Assembly: GCF_012650175.1 (NCBI RefSeq)
Contig: NZ_JAAILI010000006.1
Coordinates: forward strand, 40,037-104,036
DNA: 64,000 nucleotides
Origin: Sphingomonas sp. S2M10
GTDB lineage: Bacteria > Pseudomonadota > Alphaproteobacteria > Sphingomonadales > Sphingomonadaceae
Direction of reading: 5' to 3'
A model generated the notes under the pieces. It had not been told where the DNA came from, did no database searches, and saw only the letters and a list, made by a program, of their open reading frames with translations. Of this stretch, positions 35,250 to 43,417 are shown one piece after another. Each line of letters starts with the position of its first letter. Positions within the stretch are counted from its first letter, which is position 1. The translations under genes were made by a program, and so were the position numbers.

Positions 35250-35816
35250 CTATTGGTTACGAGGTCCCCCAGGGACCCACAGAACGTCCGTGGCGCCCTT
35301 TTGGTTCATGGTCCGTGCTGCGACGAACAAAAAATCCGAGAGCCTATTGAGGTAGATAAGCGCATTGGAGCTGAGCGTGCCCTGATCGTTGGCTGCCACC
35401 GCGGCGCGTTCGGCACGGCGGGTGATGGCGCGGGCGAGGTGGATCGCCGCCGCCGCCGGGCTGCCGCCGGGCAGGACAAAGCTGTTGAGCGGTTGGAGAT
35501 CGTCGTTCAGCGCGTCGATCGCCGCTTCCAGCCACGCGATCTGCTCCGGCGTGATCCGCAGCGCGCCTTCGGGGTCGCCGGGCGTGGCGAGATCGGCGCC
35601 GAGATCAAACAGGTCGTTCTGGATGCGGGCGAGTGTGGCATCGAGCGGATCGCCGGCCGCGAGCGTGGTGCGCGCCACGCCGATCGCGCTGTTCGCCTCG
35701 TCGACATCGCCGATCGTCTCCATCCGGGCCGAGGCCTTGGAAACGCGCGAGCCGTCCGCCAGGCCGGTGGTGCCGGCATCGCCGGTGCGGGTGTAGATCT
35801 TGTTGAGCTTGACCAT
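35250..35816 (-). CDS. cob(I)alamin adenosyltransferase, PduO type
   Basis: Transfers the adenosyl group of ATP to cob(I)alamin to make coenzyme B12. The 188-residue PduO-type helical bundle has the ATP-binding N-terminus KIYTRTGDAGTTGLADGSRVSK, the central IQNDLFDLGADLATP and the C-terminal RAERAAVAANDQ and LIYLNRLSDFLFVAAR motifs. It is monocistronic on the minus strand, 65 bases after egtB begins upstream. No cobalamin riboswitch was recognised in its leader. Confidence 0.94.
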   Translation of the reverse strand: MVKLNKIYTRTGDAGTTGLADGSRVSKASARMETIGDVDEANSAIGVARTTLAAGDPLDATLARIQNDLFDLGADLATPGDPEGALRITPEQIAWLEAAIDALNDDLQPLNSFVLPGGSPAAAAIHLARAITRRAERAAVAANDQGTLSSNALIYLNRLSDFLFVAARTMNQKGATDVLWVPGGPRNQ

Positions 35817-35930
35817 GGCCGCGAGGGTAAGGCCGATATGCGGCCGCGGCTAGGGGGCTGAGGGGCATATGGCGGAACCCCTTCAAAGCGCGACCGTTCG
35901 AGGGACCTGCTTCGTCTGGGGAGACGCACC

Positions 35931-36371
35931 GTGCCCGATGCCGTACCGCTTCGCACCCGATCCTATGGTCTGCCGCTGCACCCGATCGTGCTTGGCCTGC
36001 CCTTTATCTGCTTCCTCGCCGCGATGATCGCCGACATCGCCTATGTCCGCAGCTACGACGTCAGCTGGAAGAATTTCGCCGACTGGCTGCTCGCCGGCGG
36101 CATGGTGCTCGGCGCGCTTGGCGCAATCGTCGGCATTGTCGACCTGCTGCGGCCGGCGGTGCGGGCCAACCGGCTGCTGATCCCCTATGCGATCGCTTAT
36201 GCCGTAGCCATGGTGTTGGCGCTGCTGAACAATTTCATCCACAGCCGCGATGCTTACGGTGCGATGCCGGCGGGTCTCATCCTGTCCGTGCTCACCGTGC
36301 TGGTGCTCACCGGCGCCTCGGCGCTCGGCGCGATCCTGCTGCGCCAAAGCCGGTTCGGAGGTCTCCGCTGA
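35931..36371 (+). CDS. DUF2231 domain-containing membrane protein
   Basis: A 146-residue inner-membrane protein with four hydrophobic helices and the DUF2231 opening LHPIVLGLPFICFLAAMIAD, whose conserved His near residue 17 may bind a metal or heme. It starts at GTG 35931. Its stop codon shares a base with the ATG of the downstream sugar-dehydrogenase-like gene at 36371 (TGATG), so they are coupled. Function unproven; a redox or electron-transfer partner role is inferred from the pairing. Confidence 0.8.
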   Translation: MPDAVPLRTRSYGLPLHPIVLGLPFICFLAAMIADIAYVRSYDVSWKNFADWLLAGGMVLGALGAIVGIVDLLRPAVRANRLLIPYAIAYAVAMVLALLNNFIHSRDAYGAMPAGLILSVLTVLVLTGASALGAILLRQSRFGGLR

Positions 36372-37663
36372 TGCGTGCACTGCTTCTCGCCGCGAGCGCC
36401 ACGCTCGCGCTCGCCGGTTGCGCCAGCAAGGGCGAGGATCCCCAGCAGCAGATCGGCGGCGATCCCAAGCTGCCGGACGTCCAGCAATATCTGGTGCCGC
36501 CGATGCACGTGGTGCCCCCCGCCCCCTGGGGGTCGGCCATGCCCGAGGTGCCGGCGGGCCTGAAGGTCCAGGCCTTCGCCACCGGGCTCGCCAAGCCGCG
36601 CACGGTCTACACGCTGCCCAATGGCGACGTGCTGGTGGTCGAGACCGACGGCCCGTCAGAGCCGATCCATCGGCCCAAGGACGTGGTGATGAACCTGATC
36701 CAGGCGCATGCCCATGGCGGCGGCAAGGCGGGGATGGACATCATCCTGCTGCGCGACGCGAACGGCGACGGTGTCCCCGAGCTCAAGACCAAGTTCCTCA
36801 CCGGATTGAACTCGCCCTTCGGCGTGACGCTGGTCGGCGGCGACCTCTACGTCGCCAATACCGATGCGATCCTGCGCTTCCCCTACCAGACCGGCCAGAC
36901 GCGGATCACCGCACCGGGCACCAAGCTGCTCGACCTGCCCGGCGGCCCGATCGACCATCACTGGACCAAGAGCCTCGTCGCCAGTCCCGACGGCACCAAG
37001 CTCTATGTCGGGGTGGGGTCGAACAGCAACATCACCGAGAACGGCATGGAGGCCGAGCGCGGCCGCGCCGCGATCTGGGAAGTCGATCGGGCGAGCGGCG
37101 CCTCCCGCCTGTACGGCACGGGTCTGCGCAACCCCAACGGGCTGCAGTTCGAGCCGCTGACCAACACGCTGTGGACCGTGGTCAACGAGCGCGACGAACT
37201 CGGGCCGGACCTGGTGCCGGACTATCTCACCTCGGTGCGTGACGGCGGCTTCTATGGCTGGCCGTACAGCTATTGGGGCCAGCATGTGGACCCCCGCGTC
37301 AAGCCGCAGCGGCCGGACCTCGTCGCCAAGGCGATCAAGCCCGATTACGGCCTGAGCAGCCATGTCGCGCCGCTCGGCATGGTGTTCTCGGCCAATGCCG
37401 CGAGCCTGCCGGCGCAGTGGCGATCGGGCGCGTTCATCGGCGAGCATGGCAGCTGGGATCGCGGCCATCTCAACGGCTACAAGGTGATCTATGTGCCCTT
37501 CGCCGAGGGGCGCCCCTCGGGCAAGGCGGTCGACGTGGTGACCGGCTTCGTCGCGGGCGAGAAGGCGCATGGTCGCCCGGTGGGGCTGGGGCTCGACCGC
37601 ACCGGCGCGCTGCTGATTGCGGATGATCTGGGCAATACCGTGTGGCGGGTCAGCGGGGGCTGA
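36371..37663 (+). CDS. sorbosone dehydrogenase family lipoprotein (PQQ-type beta propeller)
   Basis: A 430-residue lipoprotein (signal peptide with lipobox LAGC, Cys at residue 17) bearing a six-bladed propeller of the soluble glucose/sorbosone dehydrogenase type. Motifs include FATGLAKPRTVYTLPNGDVLV, NSPFGVTLVGGDLYVANTD, HWTKSLVASPDG, GTGLRNPNGLQF and GGFYGWPYSYWG, with AFIGEHGSWDR near the end. Family members oxidise sugars or aldehydes with PQQ in the periplasm, but many are uncharacterised. Coupled to the DUF2231 gene. No pqq genes are in the window. Confidence 0.87.
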   Translation: MRALLLAASATLALAGCASKGEDPQQQIGGDPKLPDVQQYLVPPMHVVPPAPWGSAMPEVPAGLKVQAFATGLAKPRTVYTLPNGDVLVVETDGPSEPIHRPKDVVMNLIQAHAHGGGKAGMDIILLRDANGDGVPELKTKFLTGLNSPFGVTLVGGDLYVANTDAILRFPYQTGQTRITAPGTKLLDLPGGPIDHHWTKSLVASPDGTKLYVGVGSNSNITENGMEAERGRAAIWEVDRASGASRLYGTGLRNPNGLQFEPLTNTLWTVVNERDELGPDLVPDYLTSVRDGGFYGWPYSYWGQHVDPRVKPQRPDLVAKAIKPDYGLSSHVAPLGMVFSANAASLPAQWRSGAFIGEHGSWDRGHLNGYKVIYVPFAEGRPSGKAVDVVTGFVAGEKAHGRPVGLGLDRTGALLIADDLGNTVWRVSGG

Positions 37664-37669
37664 CCCGCT

Positions 37670-37897
37670 TCAGCTCTTGGCCGAGGCGATCAGCAGGATC
37701 AGCGCGGCCATGCCGATCGCGATCGCCTGGAACAGGATGCGCTTCTGCATCAGCTTGTTCGATCGGATCGCGCGTTCGCTGGGGCCGTCGCCCTCCAGGT
37801 CCTGCGTGGTGGTGCCGGCCATGGTGACCAGCCCCTTGATGAGGAAGAACAGCGTCGCCAGGACCGCTGCGAGGAACAGGATCGCGAGGAACAACAT
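37670..37897 (-). CDS. HIG1 domain-containing small membrane protein
   Basis: A 75-residue protein with two hydrophobic helices around a hydrophilic loop. The loop end RSNKLMQKRILFQAIAI matches the HIG1 signature ((Q/N)KLMxxR(I/V)xxQ) of mitochondrial Rcf1-type respiratory supercomplex factors, which associate with cytochrome c oxidase. By analogy it may act on the aa3 oxidase encoded at 2621-9465. It is transcribed together with, and 9 bases after, gluQRS. Confidence 0.82.
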   Translation of the reverse strand: MLFLAILFLAAVLATLFFLIKGLVTMAGTTTQDLEGDGPSERAIRSNKLMQKRILFQAIAIGMAALILLIASAKS

Positions 37898-37906
37898 CGC
37901 GCTACC

Positions 37907-38749
37907 CTACGCCTCGATTTGGCCGAAGCCAATCGGTACTTCCCCTTTGCGCAGTTTGTCGGAAAGCGCGCGGCCATCCTCCCCGGCCAGCCGCAGCGCC
38001 TCCAGCGTCGGCGCGCCGTGCCGTTTGGCGAGGCGCTGGCCATCCGGTCCGGCGAGCAGGGCGTGGTGGCGGTATTCGGGCGTCAGCAGGCCGAGCAGCG
38101 CCTGGAGCAGCCGGTGGACATGGGTGGCGGCGAACAGGTCGCTACCCCGCACGACATGGCTGATGCCCTGCGCCGCATCGTCGACCGTAACGGCGAGGTG
38201 GTAGCTGGCCGGCGCATCCTTGCGGGCGAGGATCACGTCGCCGTGGCGCGAGGGATCGGCGTCGACCGTGCCGGCATGGGCGTCATGCCAGGCCAGCGGC
38301 CCCGTGTGCGCGACGGCCTTTGCCATGTCCAGCCGCCAGCTGTGCGGGCGCGTGAGGTCGGGATCGACCAGGCCGCGACACGTGCCCGGGTACAGCGGAC
38401 CGTCGGGCCCGTGCGGCGCGGACAGGCTTGCGGCGATATCGGCGCGGGTGCAGAAACAGGGATAGAGCAGCCCCATCGCCCGCAGCCGATCGAGCGCCAT
38501 CTGGTACAGCCCGAGGCGTTGCGACTGGAAGGTCGGCGGCTCGTCCCATGCCAGCCCCAGCCAGTCGAGATCCGTCAAGATCGCCGCGACATGGTCGGGC
38601 CGCGAGCGGGTGCCGTCGATATCCTCGATGCGCAGCGTGAAACGACCGCCCGCGCGCCGTGCGAAATCATGCGCCTGCAGGGCCGAAAAGGCGTGGCCGA
38701 GATGGAGTCGGCCGGTGGGGCTGGGAGCAAATCGGGTGTGGATATCCAT
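37907..38749 (-). CDS. gluQRS: glutamyl-Q tRNA(Asp) synthetase
   Basis: Truncated glutamyl-tRNA synthetase paralogue that glutamylates queuosine at position 34 of tRNA-Asp. It has the class I catalytic core only (280 residues): RFAPSPTGRLHLGHAFSAL with the HIGH-type motif, RIEDIDGTR, a zinc-site CFC/Y/C set (YPCFCTRADI with GTCRG), and the KMSKS-equivalent RLAKRHGAPTL. No anticodon-binding domain is present, as expected. Followed by the HIG1 gene. Confidence 0.95.
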   Translation of the reverse strand: MDIHTRFAPSPTGRLHLGHAFSALQAHDFARRAGGRFTLRIEDIDGTRSRPDHVAAILTDLDWLGLAWDEPPTFQSQRLGLYQMALDRLRAMGLLYPCFCTRADIAASLSAPHGPDGPLYPGTCRGLVDPDLTRPHSWRLDMAKAVAHTGPLAWHDAHAGTVDADPSRHGDVILARKDAPASYHLAVTVDDAAQGISHVVRGSDLFAATHVHRLLQALLGLLTPEYRHHALLAGPDGQRLAKRHGAPTLEALRLAGEDGRALSDKLRKGEVPIGFGQIEA

Positions 38750-38848
38750 GAATGTGGCTCTTGACCGCGAGTCGCGGCTTATGCTGTCATGCGGGCGTCA
38801 CGCTTTTGGGTAAAAGGCGGGGCACCAAAGTCGAGGGTGAGGTTCTGC

Positions 38849-39415
38849 ATGTACCATCCCGATCTGATCCGCCATCCGGATGGGTGCCCGGCGCTCGTGC
38901 TGAACGCCGATTACACGCCGCTGAGTTATTATCCGCTGAGCGTGTGGCCCTGGCAGACGGCGATCAAGGCGATCTTTCTCGACCGTGTCGATGTCGTCTC
39001 CTATTACGAACGCGAGGTGCGAAGTCCCAGCGCGGTGCTGAAGCTCCCTTCGGTCATCGCGCTCAAACAATATGTGAAGCCTTCGCAATTCCCCGCCTTC
39101 ACCCGGTTCAATCTGTTCCTCCGCGACAAGTTCGCCTGCCAATATTGCGGATCGCACCGGGATCTCACCTTCGACCACGTCATTCCCCGCGCCCAGGGCG
39201 GGCGCACCACCTGGGAAAATGTCGCCACCGCCTGCGCCCCCTGCAACCTCCGCAAGGGCGGCCGCACCCCCCAGCAGGCCGGCATGCCGCTCTACATCCA
39301 GCCGATTAGGCCGACGAGCTGGCAGCTCCAGGAACATGGCCGCCGCTTCCCGCCCAACCATCTCCACGAAACCTGGCGCGACTGGCTCTATTGGGACATC
39401 GAGCTGGAGGCCTGA
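38849..39415 (+). CDS. HNH endonuclease family protein
   Basis: A 188-residue protein with a C-terminal HNH domain: zinc knuckle CQYCG, the DHVIPRAQGG catalytic segment, and CAPCNLRKG with the final knuckle. The N-terminal half (ALVLNADYTPLSYYPLSVWPW, TAIKAIFLDRVDVVSYYE) is characteristic of a widespread bacterial HNH subfamily of unknown role. ATG at 38849 with GAGG upstream. It is not near phage or restriction genes, so a housekeeping or repair role is as likely as defence. Confidence 0.88.
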   Translation: MYHPDLIRHPDGCPALVLNADYTPLSYYPLSVWPWQTAIKAIFLDRVDVVSYYEREVRSPSAVLKLPSVIALKQYVKPSQFPAFTRFNLFLRDKFACQYCGSHRDLTFDHVIPRAQGGRTTWENVATACAPCNLRKGGRTPQQAGMPLYIQPIRPTSWQLQEHGRRFPPNHLHETWRDWLYWDIELEA

Positions 39416-39488
39416 GCGGATCGCAAGCGACAAAATTGACTCAATGCATCGCCGTACCAGCAGCGTGCCGAATAGCGCCAACACAAGC

Positions 39489-39585
39489 CGTCATCCCCGC
39501 GAAGGCGGGGATCCATTGGCGCTGAAGTCTCGGTTCTTTCCTCCAGCGCACAGGGCAATGGATTCCCGCCTTCGCGGGAATGACG
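39489..39585 (+). repeat. 97-bp inverted-end repeat element, copy 2
   Basis: Same ends as copies at 31769 and 45776, with core TGGCGCTGAAG...CGGTTCTTTCC...AGGGC in the same orientation as the copy at 45776. It lies in the 280-base gap between the HNH gene and the penicillin-binding protein gene, where nothing else was recognised. Both ends are internally palindromic. Confidence 0.87.
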
Positions 39586-39695
39586 AGGGTCTCTAGAGGC
39601 GCCGTCGTTCTCCAAGCAGTCGGCAGCGTTCTAAGCCGTCACCAAAAACTGCGTGTGTTATTGCGATAACACAGATCATCGGCTAAGGCAGCGAT

Positions 39696-41912
39696 ATGGC
39701 GCGCGAGCCCGGTATCCCCGACAGTCGATTCCCGTTGCGGCGCGATGGCGCCGACGACGCGGTGGTGCAACCGCAGGGCTGGCGCCCACAAGGCCGGCGC
39801 GACAAGCGCGAGCCGATCTGGCGGCCCGGCATGGGGGCGGGTGAGAGCGCCGCGCCGCACGAGCCTTATCGCGGAAGCTATGGCGCAGGCGGCGGCTTCG
39901 ATGGCGGCGGCGATCTGCCGCCCGTCGCGCCGGGCAAGCGCCGCTTCCGCTGGGGCCGCTGGATCGTCCGCGGGCTGGCGGTGCTCATCCTGCTGTTCAT
40001 CGCCGCGGTCGCCTGGCTGGCGATCACCGCGCCGCTTTCCAAATCGCTGCGCCCGCCGGCGCCGCCCTCGATCACCCTGCTCGCCGCCGACGGCACGCCG
40101 ATCGCGCGGCGCGGGGCGGTGATCGGCAAGCCGGTCGACGTGAGCAAGCTGCCCGAGCATGTCGCCCAGGCGTTCATCGCGATCGAGGACCGGCGCTTCT
40201 ACAGCCATTGGGGCGTCGATCCGCGCGGCATCGCCCGGGCGGCGTTCCACAATCTCAGTTCGGACGGCGGCTCGCAGGGCGGCAGCACGATTACCCAGCA
40301 GCTCGCCAAGAACGCGTTCCTCAACGCGCGCCGCACCTTCGGGCGCAAGGCGCAGGAAGTGCTGATCGCCTTCTGGCTCGAAGGCTGGCTGAGCAAGGAC
40401 GAGATCCTCTCGCGCTATCTGTCGAACGTCTATTTCGGTGACAACGTGTACGGCCTGCGCGCCGCCGCGCAGCATTATTTCTCGACCAGCCCCGAGCGGC
40501 TGACGCTGAGCCAGGCGAGCCTGCTCGCCGGCCTGGTCAAGGCGCCGAGCCGGCTGGCGCCGACCGGCAATCTGGACGGCGCGCGCGAACGCCAGCGGCT
40601 GGTGATCGGCGCGATGCAGGAAGCCGGCTTCATCACCGCCGCCGAGGCGCGCCGGGTGCGGCCGGCGGTGCTGCGCGTGCAGGACAGCGATGAGCGGCTG
40701 CCCAACGGCACCTATTTCGCCGACTGGGTGCTGCCCGAGGCACGCGACCGCGCCGGCGGGGTAGCTACCGAGCAGACGGTGACGACCACGCTCGACACGC
40801 GGCTGCAGAATGCGGCGGAGCGGGTGATCAAGGCCTCGGGCCTCGGCAAGGCGCAGGTCGCGCTGGTGGCGATGCGGCCCGACGGACGCGTCGTCGCGAT
40901 GGTCGGCGGGCGCAACTACGGCGCCAGCCCGTTCAACCGCGCGACCCAGGCGCGCCGCCAGCCGGGCTCGGCGTTCAAGCTGTTCGTCTATCTCGCCGCG
41001 CTGCGCTCGGGCATGACGCCGGACACGATGGTCGACGATACGCCGGTACAGATCGGCGAGTGGAAGCCGTCCAACAGCGACGGCCGTTATGCCGGCCGCA
41101 TCACGCTGCGCCAGGCGATGGCCAAGTCGAGCAACGTGGTGGCCGCGCGGCTGATCCAGAAGCTGGGCGTCGGCCGGGTGACCCAGGCGGCGCGCGACCT
41201 CGGTATCTCCACCCCGCTGGGCAACGATGCCTCGATCGCGCTCGGCACCTCGACCGGCTCGCTGCTCGAACTGACCGCCGCCTATGCCGCCGTCGCCAAT
41301 GGCAGCTATCCGGTGCGTCCGCGCGGGCTGGACGAAGCGGAATCGGCCGACGACTGGCTGGCGCGGCGGCTGGGCGGGCCGAGCCGGTTCGACGAACGGC
41401 TGCTCGACGATCTCCGCTCGATGCTGGAGACGGTGGTGCAGTCGGGCACCGGCCGGGCGGCGGCGCTGCCGGTGCCGGCGTTCGGCAAGACCGGGACGAC
41501 GCAGGACGGGCGCGACGCGCTGTTCGTCGGCTGGGCGGGCGATCTCGTCGTCGGCGTGTGGATCGGCAATGACGACAACAGCCCCGTCGCGGGCGCGGCC
41601 GGCGGCGGGCTGCCCGCGCATATCTGGCGCGACTTCATGGTGCGCGCGCTGGGCCTGACCCTGCCGCCGGTGCCGGTCGAGCCCGACAATGTCATCGACG
41701 AGAACGGCATCGCGCTGGATGACATGCTCAACGGCGCCGGGGTGCAGATCGACGAAGACGGCGTGCAGCTCGACCTCGGCCGGGTGCGCGAGCTGGTGCC
41801 GGAGGGCGAGGCGCGCGACGCGATCCCGCGCAACCTGCGGATCCCCGCGCCGGACCTGGACGCCGATCGCCGCCGCCGCGATCCCGCAGACGCGCCCGAC
41901 GGTGAGGAGTGA
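39696..41912 (+). CDS. class A penicillin-binding protein (PBP1A family)
   Basis: Bifunctional peptidoglycan synthase (738 residues). A disordered basic cytoplasmic N-terminus of about 85 residues precedes one membrane helix (IVRGLAVLILLFIAAVAWLA). The GT51 glycosyltransferase shows AFIAIEDRRFYSHWGVD and GGSTITQQLAKN; the transpeptidase shows the nucleophile in QPGSAFKLFVY, the SSN triad member in MAKSSNVVA and KTGTT. The C-terminus ends in an acidic, Asp/Arg-rich tail beyond the catalytic domain. Transcribed alone after a 97-bp repeat. Confidence 0.94.
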   Translation: MAREPGIPDSRFPLRRDGADDAVVQPQGWRPQGRRDKREPIWRPGMGAGESAAPHEPYRGSYGAGGGFDGGGDLPPVAPGKRRFRWGRWIVRGLAVLILLFIAAVAWLAITAPLSKSLRPPAPPSITLLAADGTPIARRGAVIGKPVDVSKLPEHVAQAFIAIEDRRFYSHWGVDPRGIARAAFHNLSSDGGSQGGSTITQQLAKNAFLNARRTFGRKAQEVLIAFWLEGWLSKDEILSRYLSNVYFGDNVYGLRAAAQHYFSTSPERLTLSQASLLAGLVKAPSRLAPTGNLDGARERQRLVIGAMQEAGFITAAEARRVRPAVLRVQDSDERLPNGTYFADWVLPEARDRAGGVATEQTVTTTLDTRLQNAAERVIKASGLGKAQVALVAMRPDGRVVAMVGGRNYGASPFNRATQARRQPGSAFKLFVYLAALRSGMTPDTMVDDTPVQIGEWKPSNSDGRYAGRITLRQAMAKSSNVVAARLIQKLGVGRVTQAARDLGISTPLGNDASIALGTSTGSLLELTAAYAAVANGSYPVRPRGLDEAESADDWLARRLGGPSRFDERLLDDLRSMLETVVQSGTGRAAALPVPAFGKTGTTQDGRDALFVGWAGDLVVGVWIGNDDNSPVAGAAGGGLPAHIWRDFMVRALGLTLPPVPVEPDNVIDENGIALDDMLNGAGVQIDEDGVQLDLGRVRELVPEGEARDAIPRNLRIPAPDLDADRRRRDPADAPDGEE

Positions 41913-41977
41913 TCGCACCGCTGGCCCTGGCGCAGCCGAGCCGGTAGGAGAGCCGCCAAAGCAATCAGGAGACGGAC

Positions 41978-42847
41978 ATGAAGACGGTAGGCGTGATCGG
42001 TGCGGGCCAGATGGGGGCGGGGATCGCCCAGGTGTCGGCGCAGGCGGGCTATGCGGTGCTGCTGTCCGACGTCGACCAGGCCCGCGCCGAGGCCGGCAAG
42101 GCGGGCATCGGCAAGCAGCTCGCCCGCGCGGTGGAGAAGGAAAAGATCACCGCCGCTGATGCCGAGGCGGCGCTCGGCCGGATCACCCCCATCGGCGACC
42201 TCGCCGCGATGGCGCCTTGCGATCTGGTGATCGAGGCCGCAACCGAGCGGGAGGCGATCAAGCGCCAGATCTTCGAGACCGTCGGCAAGGCGCTGGGCGG
42301 CGAGGCGATCCTGGCCAGCAACACCTCGTCGATCCCGATCACCCGGCTCGCCCAGGCGGCGCCCGATCCGGCGCGCTTTATGGGCGTGCACTTCTTCAAT
42401 CCGGTGCCGGTGATGGGCCTGATCGAGCTGATCCGCGGCCTCGCCACCAGCGACGCGACAGTGGCGGCGGTGGAGGCGTTCGGCCAGTCGCTGGGCAAGC
42501 GGATCGTCCATGCCAATGACGCGCCGGGCTTCATCGTCAACCGCGTGCTGATGCCGATGCTCAACGAGGCGTGCTTCGCGCTGGGCGAGGGCGTGGCGAC
42601 GATCCCCGACATCGACGCGGCCTGCCAGCTGGGGCTCAATCATCCGATGGGCCCGTTCACGCTGGCCGACTTCATCGGGCTGGACACCTGCCTGGAGATC
42701 ACCCGCGTGCTGTTCGAAGGCACCGGCGACCCCAAGTTCCGCCCGGCGCCGCTGCTGGTGAAATATGTTGAAGCCGGCTGGTACGGCCGCAAGACCAAGC
42801 GCGGCTTCTACGACTATACCGGCGCGGAGCCCGTGCCGACGCGGTGA
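41978..42847 (+). CDS. 3-hydroxybutyryl-CoA dehydrogenase
   Basis: NAD-dependent dehydrogenase of the 3-hydroxyacyl-CoA family (289 residues, single-domain pair without hydratase). Motifs: [19 protein letters not shown] for NAD binding, [19 protein letters not shown], the catalytic His in [13 protein letters not shown], and [16 protein letters not shown]. It interconverts acetoacetyl-CoA and 3-hydroxybutyryl-CoA, serving fatty acid or polyhydroxybutyrate metabolism. Good ribosome binding site AGGAGACGGAC. No neighbouring thiolase gene. Confidence 0.95.
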   Translation: MKTVGVIGAGQMGAGIAQVSAQAGYAVLLSDVDQARAEAGKAGIGKQLARAVEKEKITAADAEAALGRITPIGDLAAMAPCDLVIEAATEREAIKRQIFETVGKALGGEAILASNTSSIPITRLAQAAPDPARFMGVHFFNPVPVMGLIELIRGLATSDATVAAVEAFGQSLGKRIVHANDAPGFIVNRVLMPMLNEACFALGEGVATIPDIDAACQLGLNHPMGPFTLADFIGLDTCLEITRVLFEGTGDPKFRPAPLLVKYVEAGWYGRKTKRGFYDYTGAEPVPTR

Positions 42848-42898
42848 CAGCGGCTGGCGCGGCAGGGCTGTCGCGCACGGCACCGGGGGAGCGGGCCG

Positions 42899-43231
42899 TT
42901 AGTCGCGAAACGGTCCGCGATCGGCGCGACGCGGCGTCGCGCACCACTCCACCACCGCCGCGTCGATCAGGGCGAGCAGCGCGCCCGCCGCGAGCAACGC
43001 CGTCAGTGCCGCGATCAGCAGCGGGGTCCGCGCCCCGCCTGCTGCCGCGAGTGTGCCCAGCCGCAACACCGGCACCAGCAGCCCTGCCGCCGCCCCGCGC
43101 CGCAGCCAGCGCGCCGCCCAGCCTCTCCAGCCGGCATGCCCGCCCCACGCCAGCAGCACGAGACGGGCGGCAAACAGCACGGTCACCAGCATGCCCGCAT
43201 CGATCAGTGCGGCATTGGGCTCGGGATTCAT
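42899..43231 (-). CDS. hypothetical membrane protein
   Basis: A 110-residue Ala/Leu-rich protein with three likely membrane helices (DAGMLVTVLFAARLVLLAW, LRRGAAAGLLVPVLRLGTLAA, LLIAALTALLAAGALLALIDAAVVEW) and a basic end. ATG at 43231 is chosen; the much longer open frame upstream of it is antisense to the gene at 43418. No family recognised. The reading frame could also be chance in GC-rich DNA, although the hydrophobic pattern argues for a real protein. Confidence 0.5.
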   Translation of the reverse strand: MNPEPNAALIDAGMLVTVLFAARLVLLAWGGHAGWRGWAARWLRRGAAAGLLVPVLRLGTLAAAGGARTPLLIAALTALLAAGALLALIDAAVVEWCATPRRADRGPFRD

Positions 43232-43417
43232 CCGAGCACCAGGGGCGGGGAAGCGGGTCGGGCATAGGCCATGCGCGGCGGTACCTCCGTCGCGGCCGAT
43301 TCGCGAGGGGGCGCGGGCCCCACCGCTAGGTAGCCGTGCGGAGGTCGCCGCCGGGCGCGCCCGCCTATAACTCCCTTGTACACATCGCGCGGGGGATCGC
43401 AGCGTTGGAGATGGCGC

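Noticed and set aside
38849..39415. HNH endonuclease as part of a defence island or homing element
   Set aside because: Neighbours are gluQRS and a cell-wall synthase, and no intron, intein, restriction or phage gene is nearby; the family is a common stand-alone one.
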